Origin: Flavobacterium sp. H122 | GTDB taxonomy: Bacteria; Bacteroidota; Bacteroidia; Flavobacteriales; Flavobacteriaceae | Assembly (NCBI RefSeq): GCF_004959765.1 | Contig: NZ_SJZD01000001.1 | Span: 667,387 to 729,135 of the forward strand | Direction: 5' to 3' | Length of the DNA stretch: 61,749 nt | Shown here: piece by piece, positions 1 to 9,700 of the stretch | Position numbering within the stretch: position 1 is the stretch's first letter | Layout: every line of letters begins with the position of its first letter | The notes under the pieces: model-generated | Told to the model about the DNA's origin: nothing | Seen by the model: only the letters and a program-made list of their open reading frames with translations | The model's database searches: none | Made by a program: the position numbers and the translations under genes

Positions 1-31
1 CTATACTTTACTTTCAGTATTTCAAAAATTG

Positions 32-103
32 TAGCCCGTAAGGGAATCGAACCCTTCTTACCAGGATGAAAACCTGGCGTCCTAACCGATAGACGAACGG
101 GCC
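32..103 (-). tRNA. tRNA-Glu (anticodon TTC)
   Basis: On the minus strand the sequence folds as a 72-nt cloverleaf. The seven-base acceptor stem pairs GGCCCGT with ACGGGCT (the first pair is G-T). The anticodon arm is CCAGG-TTTTCAT-CCTGG, giving anticodon TTC, and the T arm carries GGTTCGATTCC. The discriminator base is A and CCA is not encoded. It reads GAA/GAG glutamate codons. A Bacteroidota-type promoter lies about 50 bp upstream. Confidence 0.95.
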
Positions 104-154
104 ATTTACATACTCTGAATCTCTTTAAGAGCGCTCATTTCTGTAATGCGAGTG

Positions 155-184
155 CAAAGATATACACATTTTTTATTTCTGCAA
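155..184 (-). promoter_or_regulatory. Promoter of tRNA-Glu
   Basis: On the minus strand TATCTTTG (162 down to 155) matches the Bacteroidota -7 element TAnnTTTG exactly. A TTG lies 19 bp upstream (184-182), the expected -33 spacing. It separates the tRNA from the end of proS, so the tRNA is probably transcribed on its own. Confidence 0.7.
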
Positions 185-223
185 TAGCTCCCGCAACTTT
201 TTTTGCATTTTTTTTCTTATTTT

Positions 224-1702
224 TTAGTAAGCCTTTGCAAATAAGACTCTTCCGTTTGAAGGTTTTCCTGTCAAAACACAAACTCCGGTCTCTTCTTTTC
301 TATCCAAAGGAATACAACGGATAGTTGCTTTAGTCAATTCTTTGATTTTTTCTTCCGTTTCCGAAGTTCCATCCCAGTGCGCCGCAACAAAACCGCCTTT
401 ACCATCCAAGACTTCTTTAAACTCATCAAATGAATTTACTTCGGTAATATGGGTATTTCTATAATTTAATGCTTTAGTAAACATTTCTGTCTGGATTTCT
501 TCCAATAGATTCTGAATAAACTCCGCCACTGCATCTTTTGCCACTACCTGTTTCGATAAAGTATCACGGCGTGCGATTTCAAGCGTTCCGTTTTCCAAAT
601 CTTTAGGACCTACAGCCACACGTACTGGAACCCCTTTTAATTCCCATTCCGCAAATTTGAATCCTGGTTTTTGGGTTGTTCTGTTATCAAACTTAACTGA
701 AACACCTATTTTACGTAGAGATTTAGTCAATTCATCAGCAACTGCAGCAATTTTTTCCAATTCCTCATCCGATTTGAAAATTGGTACAATCACCACTTGA
801 ATCGGCGCTAAATTAGGAGGCAGCACCAATCCGTTATCATCAGAATGCGTCATAATCAAAGCACCCATCAAACGTGTGGAAACACCCCATGAAGTTCCCC
901 ACACATATTCTTGTTTTCCTTCCGCACTTGTAAATTTAACATCAAATGCATTGGCAAAATTCTGACCTAAAAAGTGAGAGGTTCCTGCCTGCAATGCTTT
1001 TCCGTCCTGCATTAAAGCTTCAATACAATAGGTTTCCTCTGCTCCGGCAAAACGCTCGTTTGCCGTTTTAATACCCTTAACAACCGGAATAGCCATAAAG
1101 TTTTCTACAAACTCGGCATATACATTCATCATCTGTACCGTTTCTTCCAGAGCCTCCTGTTTTGTAGCATGAGCCGTATGCCCTTCCTGCCATAAAAACT
1201 CAGCAGTACGTAAAAACAAACGCGTACGCATTTCCCAACGTACCACATTTGCCCATTGATTGATCAGCAACGGTAAATCACGGTAGGATTGAATCCAGTT
1301 TTTATAGGTACTCCATATAATAGCTTCAGAAGTAGGACGGACAATAAGTTCCTCCTCCAGCTTAGCATTAGGATCCACCATTAGTTTCCCCGGACGTTCT
1401 TCATCATTTTTTAAACGGTAATGAGTTACAACCGCACATTCTTTTGCAAAGCCTTCAGCATTCTTTTCTTCTGCTTCAAACATGCTCTTAGGCACAAACA
1501 ATGGAAAATAGGCATTGCTGTGTCCCGTTTCTTTAAACATTTTATCAAGCTGTGCTTGCATTTTTTCCCAAATTGCATAACCATATGGCTTGATAACCAT
1601 ACATCCTCTAACTGCTGAATTCTCGGCTAAATCCGCCTTCATTACCAGTTCATTATACCATTTAGAATAATCTTCAGTGCGTTTTGTTAAATTCTTACTC
1701 AT
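224..1702 (-). CDS. proS: Prolyl-tRNA synthetase, type 3
   Basis: Charges tRNA-Pro with proline in the cytoplasm. The 492-residue protein has the short eukaryote/archaeon-like architecture without the bacterial editing insertion: a class II core with RPTSE at about 122-126 and the motif-2 region [18 protein letters not shown] from about 155, then an anticodon-binding domain and a C-terminal zinc-binding-like domain ending in FAKAY. The ATG at 1702 ([17 protein letters not shown]) is chosen. An in-frame TTG at 1786 is rejected because it is the -33 element of the gene's own promoter and the added residues do not resemble the family. Divergent from the lipoprotein gene at 1802. Confidence 0.96.
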   Translation of the reverse strand: MSKNLTKRTEDYSKWYNELVMKADLAENSAVRGCMVIKPYGYAIWEKMQAQLDKMFKETGHSNAYFPLFVPKSMFEAEEKNAEGFAKECAVVTHYRLKNDEERPGKLMVDPNAKLEEELIVRPTSEAIIWSTYKNWIQSYRDLPLLINQWANVVRWEMRTRLFLRTAEFLWQEGHTAHATKQEALEETVQMMNVYAEFVENFMAIPVVKGIKTANERFAGAEETYCIEALMQDGKALQAGTSHFLGQNFANAFDVKFTSAEGKQEYVWGTSWGVSTRLMGALIMTHSDDNGLVLPPNLAPIQVVIVPIFKSDEELEKIAAVADELTKSLRKIGVSVKFDNRTTQKPGFKFAEWELKGVPVRVAVGPKDLENGTLEIARRDTLSKQVVAKDAVAEFIQNLLEEIQTEMFTKALNYRNTHITEVNSFDEFKEVLDGKGGFVAAHWDGTSETEEKIKELTKATIRCIPLDRKEETGVCVLTGKPSNGRVLFAKAY

Positions 1703-1740
1703 TTTCAATATTTTGGCACAAAAATTGTGATTTGTTAAAG

Positions 1741-1773
1741 TTGAAATAGTTTGTGCAAAACTAACTATTTTTG
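1741..1773 (+). promoter_or_regulatory. Promoter of the 1802 lipoprotein gene
   Basis: Plus-strand TATTTTTG (1766-1773) matches TAnnTTTG, with TTG at 1741-1743 (22-bp spacer). The expected start site is about 20 nt before the ATG at 1802. It occupies almost the same DNA as the proS promoter. Confidence 0.6.
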
Positions 1774-1786
1774 TTATGTCCAACAA
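1756..1786 (-). promoter_or_regulatory. Promoter of proS
   Basis: Minus-strand TAGTTTTG (1763 down to 1756) matches TAnnTTTG. TTG triplets at 1783-1781 and 1786-1784 give spacers of 17 and 20 bp. The predicted leader is about 50 nt. It overlaps the rightward promoter at 1741-1773. Confidence 0.65.
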
Positions 1787-1801
1787 TAAAAAACCGCTGA
1801 A

Positions 1802-2797
1802 ATGAAAACATATTACTTTTCCTTAAAGACAATCACCCTTAAATCCATTGTTGGATTATTGGGATTAACCGCTGTATCATGCGGTTCGTATCAAAATGCG
1901 TCGTATTATGACAGTGACGGAATTTACAGCTCAGAAAAAAGAGAAGCTGTAGTTTATGAGGAAAATAAAAATGTTCCTCAGGACAATTCAAACGCAAACA
2001 AATACAAAGAATACTTTGGCTCACAGGCAAACAAATACTCGTATGACAGCCAGGACGTATTTACTGATGTTGACTCTTACTCCAGTGTCAATGACACTAC
2101 CGTTACCGTAACAGAAAACAAACAGCAAAACTATGCCGGATGGGGTAACAATGACCATGACGTTACGGTAAATATTTACAACAACGGCTGGTACGGAGGA
2201 TACTGGGGGAACTATTGGGGATACCGTCCTTATTACTGGGGATACTCCTACTGGAACAATCCTTACTGGGGCTGGTCAGGCTACTATGGTTCTTCATGGG
2301 GTTGGGGCTGGAATAATTACTGGGGCTGGGACTATCCTTATTACGGAGGGTACTACGGGTGGAATAACTACTACGGAAGAAACTATGCTTATTCAGGAGG
2401 CAGAAGAGGCTCATACTATACTAATCGTACCGACGGGTACTATGGAAACCGTTATTCCGGCAGTGGTAGAAATTATGACAGCAACAGAAATTTTGGTACC
2501 GGCGGCAGAAGATCAAGCAACCTGAATTCTCCTAATAGAAATTATACTCCAAGGGAATCAAATACAACCGAACCTAGAACTTACACTCCAAGAAGACGTT
2601 CAACAGAAAGTAATTCCACTCCAAGAAATTACGAACCAAGAACCAGCGAACCGAGAAGAAGTGAATCAAGAAGAAGCGAGAACAGATCTTACGATACTCC
2701 ACGCTCATCTTCATATGACTCTCCAAGATCGTCAGGCAGTTCACGCGGAGGCAGCTCTGGCGGAGGCGGTGGCAGAACCGGCGGCAGAAGAGGATAA
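1802..2797 (+). CDS. Aromatic/Gly-rich lipoprotein of unknown function
   Basis: A 331-residue protein with a lipoprotein signal ending in TAVSC (acylated Cys about residue 27). Residues 30-110 are polar. Residues about 110-200 are dominated by Trp, Tyr, Gly and Asn (repeats such as YWGW and YYGW). Residues about 205-331 are Arg/Ser/Pro rich with recurring PR and RRSE units and a Gly-Arg tail. This composition suggests a disordered or gel-like envelope protein. I recall homologues in Flavobacterium labelled hypothetical or, misleadingly, vitellogenin-like. It lies 25 bp before a FadL-like porin gene, probably cotranscribed. The function is not known to me. Confidence 0.85.
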   Translation: MKTYYFSLKTITLKSIVGLLGLTAVSCGSYQNASYYDSDGIYSSEKREAVVYEENKNVPQDNSNANKYKEYFGSQANKYSYDSQDVFTDVDSYSSVNDTTVTVTENKQQNYAGWGNNDHDVTVNIYNNGWYGGYWGNYWGYRPYYWGYSYWNNPYWGWSGYYGSSWGWGWNNYWGWDYPYYGGYYGWNNYYGRNYAYSGGRRGSYYTNRTDGYYGNRYSGSGRNYDSNRNFGTGGRRSSNLNSPNRNYTPRESNTTEPRTYTPRRRSTESNSTPRNYEPRTSEPRRSESRRSENRSYDTPRSSSYDSPRSSGSSRGGSSGGGGGRTGGRRG

Positions 2798-2822
2798 AAC
2801 CATCATTCAAAAAAATTAAACT

Positions 2823-4325
2823 ATGAAAAAATATTTCTCACTGGCTTTCTTATTGGCAGGGATAGCAACCTATAATGCACAAGACGTTTCTGATGCTTTA
2901 CAGTATTCATTAACTAATGTTAACGGCACTGCCAGATTTAGAGGCATGTCCGGAGCTTTTGGAGCTGTTGGAGGCGATTTATCAGCAATAAGTATTAATC
3001 CGGCAAGCTCATCAGTATTCAACAATAATCAAATTTCAGGTTCTTTGAATTATTTCGGACTAACCAATAAATCAAATTATTTTGGAAGTTCCAGAACCGA
3101 AACAGCTAATGATTTTAATATAAATCAGTTAGGTGGTGTATTTGTATTTAAAAACAATAACAGTGATGAATGGACCAAATTTGCTTTCGCAATAAATTAT
3201 AATAATCTTAATAACTTTGAAAACAGATCTTTTTCAGCAGGTATCAATCCAAACTCTTCGGTTGTGGATTACTTTGTTGAGTCTGCCAATGGAATAAGAC
3301 TTGAATATCTAGACGATTTATCATTAAGCATTTATGATTTCGATTATTTTGGCCAGCATGCACTCATGGCCTACAGTACTTATTTAATAAATCCAGTTAC
3401 AACCGATGCCGGCAATATAGATTACACAAGCAATGCTATTGGTACCGGAAATTTTTATCAGGAAAAAGATATTATTTCAACAGGCTATAACGGCAAACTT
3501 ACTTTTAATGCTTCAGCATTGTATCAGGACAAATTATACATTGGTTTAAATTTGAATTCTCATTTTTCCAATTATTTAAAATCTTACAGTATCTATGAAG
3601 ATTATGCCGATGCAACTAATTCAGACAATACAGCAGGTGTTCAGGCATTGCGGTTTGACAATGATTTGGAAACGAACGGAACAGGCTTTTCATTTCAACT
3701 GGGTGCCATATTCAAGATAACCGAAGAATTTAGAATTGGAGGTACCTACGAATCCCCAACATGGATAAGACTAACCGATATTAAATCTCATTATTTAACA
3801 ACCGATTGCGCCGATTGTCCAGATCCAGGCTATGAATTTGGAACAGATACAAGTATTGAGTATCTGCCATACACACTAAGAACTCCAGAAAAACTGACTG
3901 GAAGCGCGGCATTTGTTTTTGGAAAAGAAGGACTCATTAGCATAGATTACAGCTATAAAAATTACAAAAACACTACCTATATTTCTGATGAAAGTTATTT
4001 TGACGGTCTAAATAATGACCTAAAAGATCAATTAAAAAAAGTAAACGAACTTCGTATAGGTGCCGAAAAAAAATACAAACAATGGAGTTTCAGAGCTGGC
4101 TACCACACCGAAACATCGCCCTACAAAGATGAGAACAAAATGGGTGACTTAACCGGATACTCCGGAGGTATTGGTTATAATTTTGGAGGCACAAAACTGG
4201 ATTTTGCCTATACAAGCTATAAAAGAAAATACGGAGAACAATTTTTACCTTACGGTATGACAAGTGCTTCTCAAATTAATTCAAAAAACAATAATATAAC
4301 AGCCACTCTTACTTTTGAATTATAA
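2823..4325 (+). CDS. OMPP1/FadL/TodX-family outer-membrane protein
   Basis: A 500-residue outer-membrane beta-barrel with signal peptide MKKYFSLAFLLAGIATYNAQ and the family N-terminus in which the mature protein starts DVSDALQYS and continues with a Gly-rich region ending GGDLSAISINPAS. FadL-type proteins pass hydrophobic compounds through the outer membrane; Bacteroidota members are often annotated as hemin receptors without strong support. The C-terminus TATLTFEL has the alternating pattern and aromatic residue near the end expected of a final barrel strand. Follows the lipoprotein gene by 25 bp and is closed by a hairpin at 4352. The substrate cannot be read from sequence. Confidence 0.85.
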   Translation: MKKYFSLAFLLAGIATYNAQDVSDALQYSLTNVNGTARFRGMSGAFGAVGGDLSAISINPASSSVFNNNQISGSLNYFGLTNKSNYFGSSRTETANDFNINQLGGVFVFKNNNSDEWTKFAFAINYNNLNNFENRSFSAGINPNSSVVDYFVESANGIRLEYLDDLSLSIYDFDYFGQHALMAYSTYLINPVTTDAGNIDYTSNAIGTGNFYQEKDIISTGYNGKLTFNASALYQDKLYIGLNLNSHFSNYLKSYSIYEDYADATNSDNTAGVQALRFDNDLETNGTGFSFQLGAIFKITEEFRIGGTYESPTWIRLTDIKSHYLTTDCADCPDPGYEFGTDTSIEYLPYTLRTPEKLTGSAAFVFGKEGLISIDYSYKNYKNTTYISDESYFDGLNNDLKDQLKKVNELRIGAEKKYKQWSFRAGYHTETSPYKDENKMGDLTGYSGGIGYNFGGTKLDFAYTSYKRKYGEQFLPYGMTSASQINSKNNNITATLTFEL

Positions 4326-4351
4326 CAATTAATAATAAAAACCACAACAAT

Positions 4352-4394
4352 ACAATGCCCTGAAAAGAATTTCTTATCAGGGCATTGTTTATTT
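4352..4394 (+). terminator. Terminator after the FadL-like gene
   Basis: Inverted repeat ACAATGCCCTGA ... TCAGGGCATTGT (arms 4352-4363 and 4377-4388) followed by T-rich sequence. Confidence 0.8.
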
Positions 4395-4450
4395 CTCTAA
4401 TTTTTTAACTGTTAAAGTGTTAAGTTTTATGAAGTTCTAATGTTTTGTTT

Positions 4451-4458
4451 TATTTTTG
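4451..4458 (+). promoter_or_regulatory. -7 element of the first T9SS gene
   Basis: TATTTTTG matches TAnnTTTG and ends six bases before the ATG at 4465, so the transcript would be nearly leaderless. No TTG is seen at the usual -33 distance, so this is moderate evidence. Confidence 0.45.
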
Positions 4459-4464
4459 CAGGCT

Positions 4465-6744
4465 ATGAAAAAAATAATCTCCCAAATTATTCTACTTATA
4501 GGATTGCTGGCCTCAACAACAATCCATTCACAAAATATAATTGTTGATGATACTTATACCGCACAACAATTAATTAAAGATATCCTTATAAATAGTGATT
4601 GCGCCCAAATTACAAATTTTTCAGCATCAGGGGGTAATTTTGCCAACGGCGAGAAAAGTTACGGTTATTTTACAAATTCAAATCCGGCATTCCCCTTTAC
4701 AAGAGGTGTGGTATTAAGCACCGGAAAAGCAAAATCAGCTGAAGGACCTAACAGTTACATATCTGATGACGGAAGCGGAATGGGATGGACAGGAGATCCT
4801 GATCTAAACACAGCTTTAGGAGTGTCAAATACCACAAACAGCACTATACTGGAGTTTGATTTTGTACCAAAATCAAACAAACTGAGTTTTGAATATATTT
4901 TTGCCTCAGAAGAATATCATGATGCGGCGCAATGTAAATATTCTGATGGATTTGCTTTTTTATTAAAAAAGGCTGGAGATCCATCTTATTCAAACTTAGC
5001 TTTAATTCCCGGAACAACAATTCCTGTAAAAGTTACTACAGTCCATCCTGATGTACCAGGAGCTGGAGGATGTCCTGCACAAAACCAACAATATTTCGGC
5101 AGGTACAATGACATAAATTATCCTGTAAACTTCAACGGACAAACGGCAGTTATTAAAGTTGAAAGCAGTGTTCAGCCTGGTGAAACCTACCATATCAAAT
5201 TAGTAATTGCTGACGAAGGAAATTACAGATATGACTCTGCAATATTCTTAAATGCAGATAGCTTTAACACCGATTTGAATCTAGGCCCAGACAGATTATT
5301 TGCAACAAACAATCCATATTGCTCAGGAGATGTTATTACATTGAACGGAACAGAAACAGGAGCAACGAATTACAAATGGTTTAAAGACGGTGATGACTTA
5401 GAAATCAATTCGCCTACATATACAATAACAGACAACACAAACAGCAATATAGTAACATATTCTGTTGAAGCTGACAATGGAAATTGCGGTAAAATAAGAG
5501 TTCAGTTTGCACCTTTACCGGCACTTTATTCACAGACAATTACACAATGTGACGATAATTTAGATGGAGTATCAACTTTTAACCTGACACAGTTAGATAA
5601 TGCCGTTAAAAATAATGATCCTTCAGTGGGTAATATAACCTATTATGAAACTTTAGGTGGAATTGCAATTCAAAACCCGCAAAACTACATCAGTAATTCA
5701 AAAACTATTTATGCCGAAGCCGCAAACCAATATGGCTGTAAAAACAGTACTCCAATAGATTTGATTGTAACTTCAAATCCTATAATTGCTTTTCCGTATC
5801 CAAAATGTGATGATGATTCTACAATTGACGGTTTTACCGCATTTGATCTAACTGCTGAAATTGCCAGTCAGATTATCACATCACCAGGTTCAACAGCGAT
5901 GAGCTTTCACAAAACATTGCAGGACGCTGTCGAACAAAAGAATAATTTGCCCAACAACTATATAAACAGCACAAAAGATACCGAAATTATTTATGGCCGG
6001 GTTTCAAACGGTGTTGATTGTGCGGGAATTTACAAAATTACACTTCAGATAAATTACATCCCCAGAAATACATTTAATGATGAAAACGCAATACTTTGCC
6101 AGGGGGAACAAATTACACTTTCCATCAACGCTGTTTACAATTCGTATACCTGGAGCAACGGAGATGCTTCTCCTTCCACTACCATCACGTCAGCAGGTAA
6201 TTACACTGTTGATGTTTCAGACAATAACGGATGTACAGCTCAAAAAAAATATATTGTAACCCAGTCTGCACCAGCTTCTGATATAGATGCAGTCATTAAA
6301 GAATTTTCAGAAAACAATTCCATTGAGATAACTTACACCAATAATGGAGGCAGCTATGAATTTTCAATTGACGGATTTTCTTTTCAGGACAGCCCTGTTT
6401 TCAATAACGTTGAAGCCGGAATTTACACCATTGCCGTAAGAGACAAAAACGGTTGTTTACCTGTTATAACAAAGACAGTGTATGTGCTGGATTTTCCAAA
6501 ATTTTTCACACCAAATAACGATGGCTTTAATGACAGCTGGAAAATTGAAAACATAGAAGTTAAAAACACAATCGCATCAATAGCTATTTTTAACCGCTAT
6601 GGCAAACTAATAAAATTTTTATCACCGCAACAATCCTGGGACGGTACTTTCCTGGGGCAGCCTTTACCTGCGGATGATTACTGGTTTACAATAAATTTCA
6701 TTGACGGAGGGAGTACCAAAAGCCATTTTACACTTAAAAGATAA
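4465..6744 (+). CDS. Choice-of-anchor L protein with T9SS type-B sorting domain
   Basis: A 759-residue exported protein. After a signal peptide (ending near STTIHSQ) the first ~250 residues resemble the choice-of-anchor L domain (GVVLSTGKA, FDFVPKSNKLSFEYIFASEEY, DGFAFLLK). Ig-like stretches follow, then a C-terminal type-B sorting domain starting FTPNNDGFNDSW and ending HFTLKR, the signal for T9SS secretion and surface attachment. The ATG at 4465 is preferred over an in-frame TTG at 4456, which is part of the -7 element TATTTTTG. The next gene has the same C-terminal architecture. A role in adhesion or gliding-associated surface structure is plausible but unproven. Confidence 0.88.
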   Translation: MKKIISQIILLIGLLASTTIHSQNIIVDDTYTAQQLIKDILINSDCAQITNFSASGGNFANGEKSYGYFTNSNPAFPFTRGVVLSTGKAKSAEGPNSYISDDGSGMGWTGDPDLNTALGVSNTTNSTILEFDFVPKSNKLSFEYIFASEEYHDAAQCKYSDGFAFLLKKAGDPSYSNLALIPGTTIPVKVTTVHPDVPGAGGCPAQNQQYFGRYNDINYPVNFNGQTAVIKVESSVQPGETYHIKLVIADEGNYRYDSAIFLNADSFNTDLNLGPDRLFATNNPYCSGDVITLNGTETGATNYKWFKDGDDLEINSPTYTITDNTNSNIVTYSVEADNGNCGKIRVQFAPLPALYSQTITQCDDNLDGVSTFNLTQLDNAVKNNDPSVGNITYYETLGGIAIQNPQNYISNSKTIYAEAANQYGCKNSTPIDLIVTSNPIIAFPYPKCDDDSTIDGFTAFDLTAEIASQIITSPGSTAMSFHKTLQDAVEQKNNLPNNYINSTKDTEIIYGRVSNGVDCAGIYKITLQINYIPRNTFNDENAILCQGEQITLSINAVYNSYTWSNGDASPSTTITSAGNYTVDVSDNNGCTAQKKYIVTQSAPASDIDAVIKEFSENNSIEITYTNNGGSYEFSIDGFSFQDSPVFNNVEAGIYTIAVRDKNGCLPVITKTVYVLDFPKFFTPNNDGFNDSWKIENIEVKNTIASIAIFNRYGKLIKFLSPQQSWDGTFLGQPLPADDYWFTINFIDGGSTKSHFTLKR

Positions 6745-6749
6745 TTAGT

Positions 6750-6757
6750 TAACTTTG
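6750..6757 (+). promoter_or_regulatory. -7 element of the second T9SS gene
   Basis: TAACTTTG is an exact TAnnTTTG match, six bases after the stop of the preceding gene and 21 bases before the ATG at 6779. It suggests the second gene can be transcribed separately. No clear -33 TTG. Confidence 0.5.
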
Positions 6758-6778
6758 GAGTCAATCAAACTGACTTCA

Positions 6779-9700
6779 ATGAAAATAAAACTACTCATAT
6801 TTTTAAGCTTAATTTCTTTAAATCTATCTGCTCAGTTCAGCAAAACACATTATCTGCCTCCTGTATCAAATACTGAGGCGTATAATACTTTAGAGCAGGT
6901 ACTGCTGATATCCTGTCCCAGTACTTCCAATGTAAATTATAAAATAATACAGTTGGGGGGAAGCGTCATAACCGGAACTGTTTCAAGGGATAACCCAAGT
7001 GAAATTATTATAGGAAGCGGCTCTAACACACAATTACTAGCCAGCGGAAATGATGTTGGTATTATTTTAAAGAATAAAGGGTTTGTAGTTGAAGCAGATG
7101 ACCTGATTTATGTAACCGTAAGAGTTGCTGTGACAAATCATGCAGGAGGATTAGTTTCTAAAGGGCTAGCTGCACTAGGAGATGAATTCAGAATTGGTGG
7201 ATTTTTAAACACTAACGTAATCAATGACGCCAGACACTACACATTTGCTTCGGTTTTAGCCACAGAAAATAATACTGTAGTAAATTTCAGCGGCATAAAA
7301 TCAGGCACAAACTTATACAACAATTCTAACGGCAGCACACCTTTTAGTGTAACATTAAACAGTGGTGAAAGTTATATAATAGCCACCAGTGGTGATTCAA
7401 ATTCTGTACCGGATGGACTTATTGGCGCTTTAATCACCTCAAATAAACCGATAGCTGTCAACTGCGGTTCTTATGGAGGGTCAAATGGTCCGTCAGTCAA
7501 TAGTTCAGATATTGGTTTCGACCAAATCGTATCTGCAGGTGATAATTACAATAAAATAGGCAATGAATACATCTTTATCAAGGGTGCTGGAATTGACTCT
7601 GTCGAAAGACCATTAATAATTGCACATGAAAACAATACCGATGTATATATCAATGGTAATCCAACCCCTATAATAACTTTAAATGCGGGTGAGTATATCG
7701 CTTTCGACGGCTCAAACTTTTCGGCAGAAGGGAATTTGTATGTACGTAGTACAAAAAATGTATTTGCATATCAAGGTATTGCAGGTTCACCCAATGAAGC
7801 AAACCAAAACATGCATTTTTTACCGCCACTGAGCTGTCAAACTCCTAAAAGTATAAACAACATTCCAAAAATCAATTCTATAGGAAGCAATTCCGGTTAT
7901 AACGGAACCGTTTGCATTGTTACTAAAACAGGAGCCAATTTAAATTTCATCCTAAATGGCGCAAGTTACACTTTAGCCACACTGCCTTCTGCGGGCGTGA
8001 TAGCAAATGGTCCATACAATGTAACTGGAAATCCGGATTATCAAACATATACCTTTGTGGGGCTAAGCGGTAATGTTTCCGTTTTTTCATCAGAGTCTGT
8101 TTATCTTTCATATTACGGAAGCTCAGGATTTGCAACTTACGGGGGATTCTATTCAGGATTCACATTTAAACCCGAAATAAGTTTTAATAAAGTAAACATA
8201 ACAACTGACAATTGTATTCCAAATGTAATTCTAAACGTAAATACAATTTCATCTTTTGATTCATTTGAATGGTCTTTCAACAACAATGTGATCTCAAATG
8301 CAAGCACTAATTCTTATGCACCGACTGCACCGGGATATTACAAAGTAAAAGCATGGATTTCGACCTGCCCTACAATTGATCCTCTTATATCAGATGAAAT
8401 CCCCGTAAGTTCATGTGCTGCAAATTTTGATGGAGATTCAACCAATGACAACATCGACATTGACAATGATAATGATGGGATTTTAAACTGTACTGAATCA
8501 TTTGGAAACCAAAACATAAATACAGCTGTCAGCAACGGAACAATTCCATTGAGTACTACCACCTATATTGGCAGTATAATTACATCGCCAATGACTGCTG
8601 CTATTCCTTTCACTGGAAATACTGACGGAACATTTGTTACAGAAATCCCGGCTGGCAAACAAAATTTTGTTGCTTATCAATTAGATTTCGGCCAACCTTC
8701 AAATATCGGCTTAGAGTATCCAAGTGTTACTGCAGTGAGTGATTTAATCAATGCGAATGCTGAATATGTCGTGAATTGCGATATTAACAAAACTATTACT
8801 GTTTTAAATCCATCAAATCAGTTGCTGATTGACACTAATTACGATGGAATTTTTGAAAGCGGTGTAACTCAATTCTCATCATTTGAAATCCGCTTCAGAC
8901 TTAACGGCAGCACTCCTCTGGCTTCAGGAACAGGTACGTTTCAGTTCTTTGCAAATGGAATAACGACTTTTAAGCTGACTCATAAAAATTTATTGGATGT
9001 TGCTCCAAACAAATCCTCGTTTAGAATTTTCGCAGCCTGCGTACCTAAAGATTCTGACAATGACGGAACTGCTGATCAATTAGACACAGACAGTGACAAT
9101 GACGGAATTTCAGATTTAATTGAAGCGCAAAACAATTCACCTGCATCTGCCACAAATACCGACAGTAATTTAAACGGTCTTGACAATGCTTTTGAGCCTG
9201 GCTTTACTCCTTTTGACAATGATAATGATGGTATTGCCGATTATCTGGACTTAGATTCAGACAATGACGGAATTTCAGATTCAGAAGAAAAAACTATAGA
9301 TTCTGATACAGATGGAATTAAGAATTTCAGAGATTTAGATTCAGATGCCGACAGTTGCTCCGATGTTAAAGAAGCTGGTTTCAGTGATGCAAATCTTGAT
9401 GGAATTTTAGGAAGTACCTCCCCGCCTGCAGTAAACAGCAATGGTATGGTTACCGGCTTTGGAGGATATACAGTGCCTGATCCAAATTATATAACCGCGG
9501 CACCTATCAACATAACTGTTCAACCTATTGATATAGCTCAATGTTTATTTGAAAACACAGGCTTTTCAATTACAACAGATGCCGGTACAATTCAATGGCA
9601 GATTTCAACAGATAATGGTACAACATGGACAAATATAACTGACAATACAACTTACAATGGAAGTAATTCAGCCGCTTTAAACATTTCAAATATCCAGTTA

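Noticed and set aside
1..31. A second tRNA or terminator left of tRNA-Glu
   Set aside because: Too short and no pairing seen before the window edge.
2163..2810. Several frames antisense to the aromatic-rich lipoprotein
   Set aside because: Low-complexity shadows of the repetitive coding sequence; the lipoprotein frame has the signal peptide and promoter.
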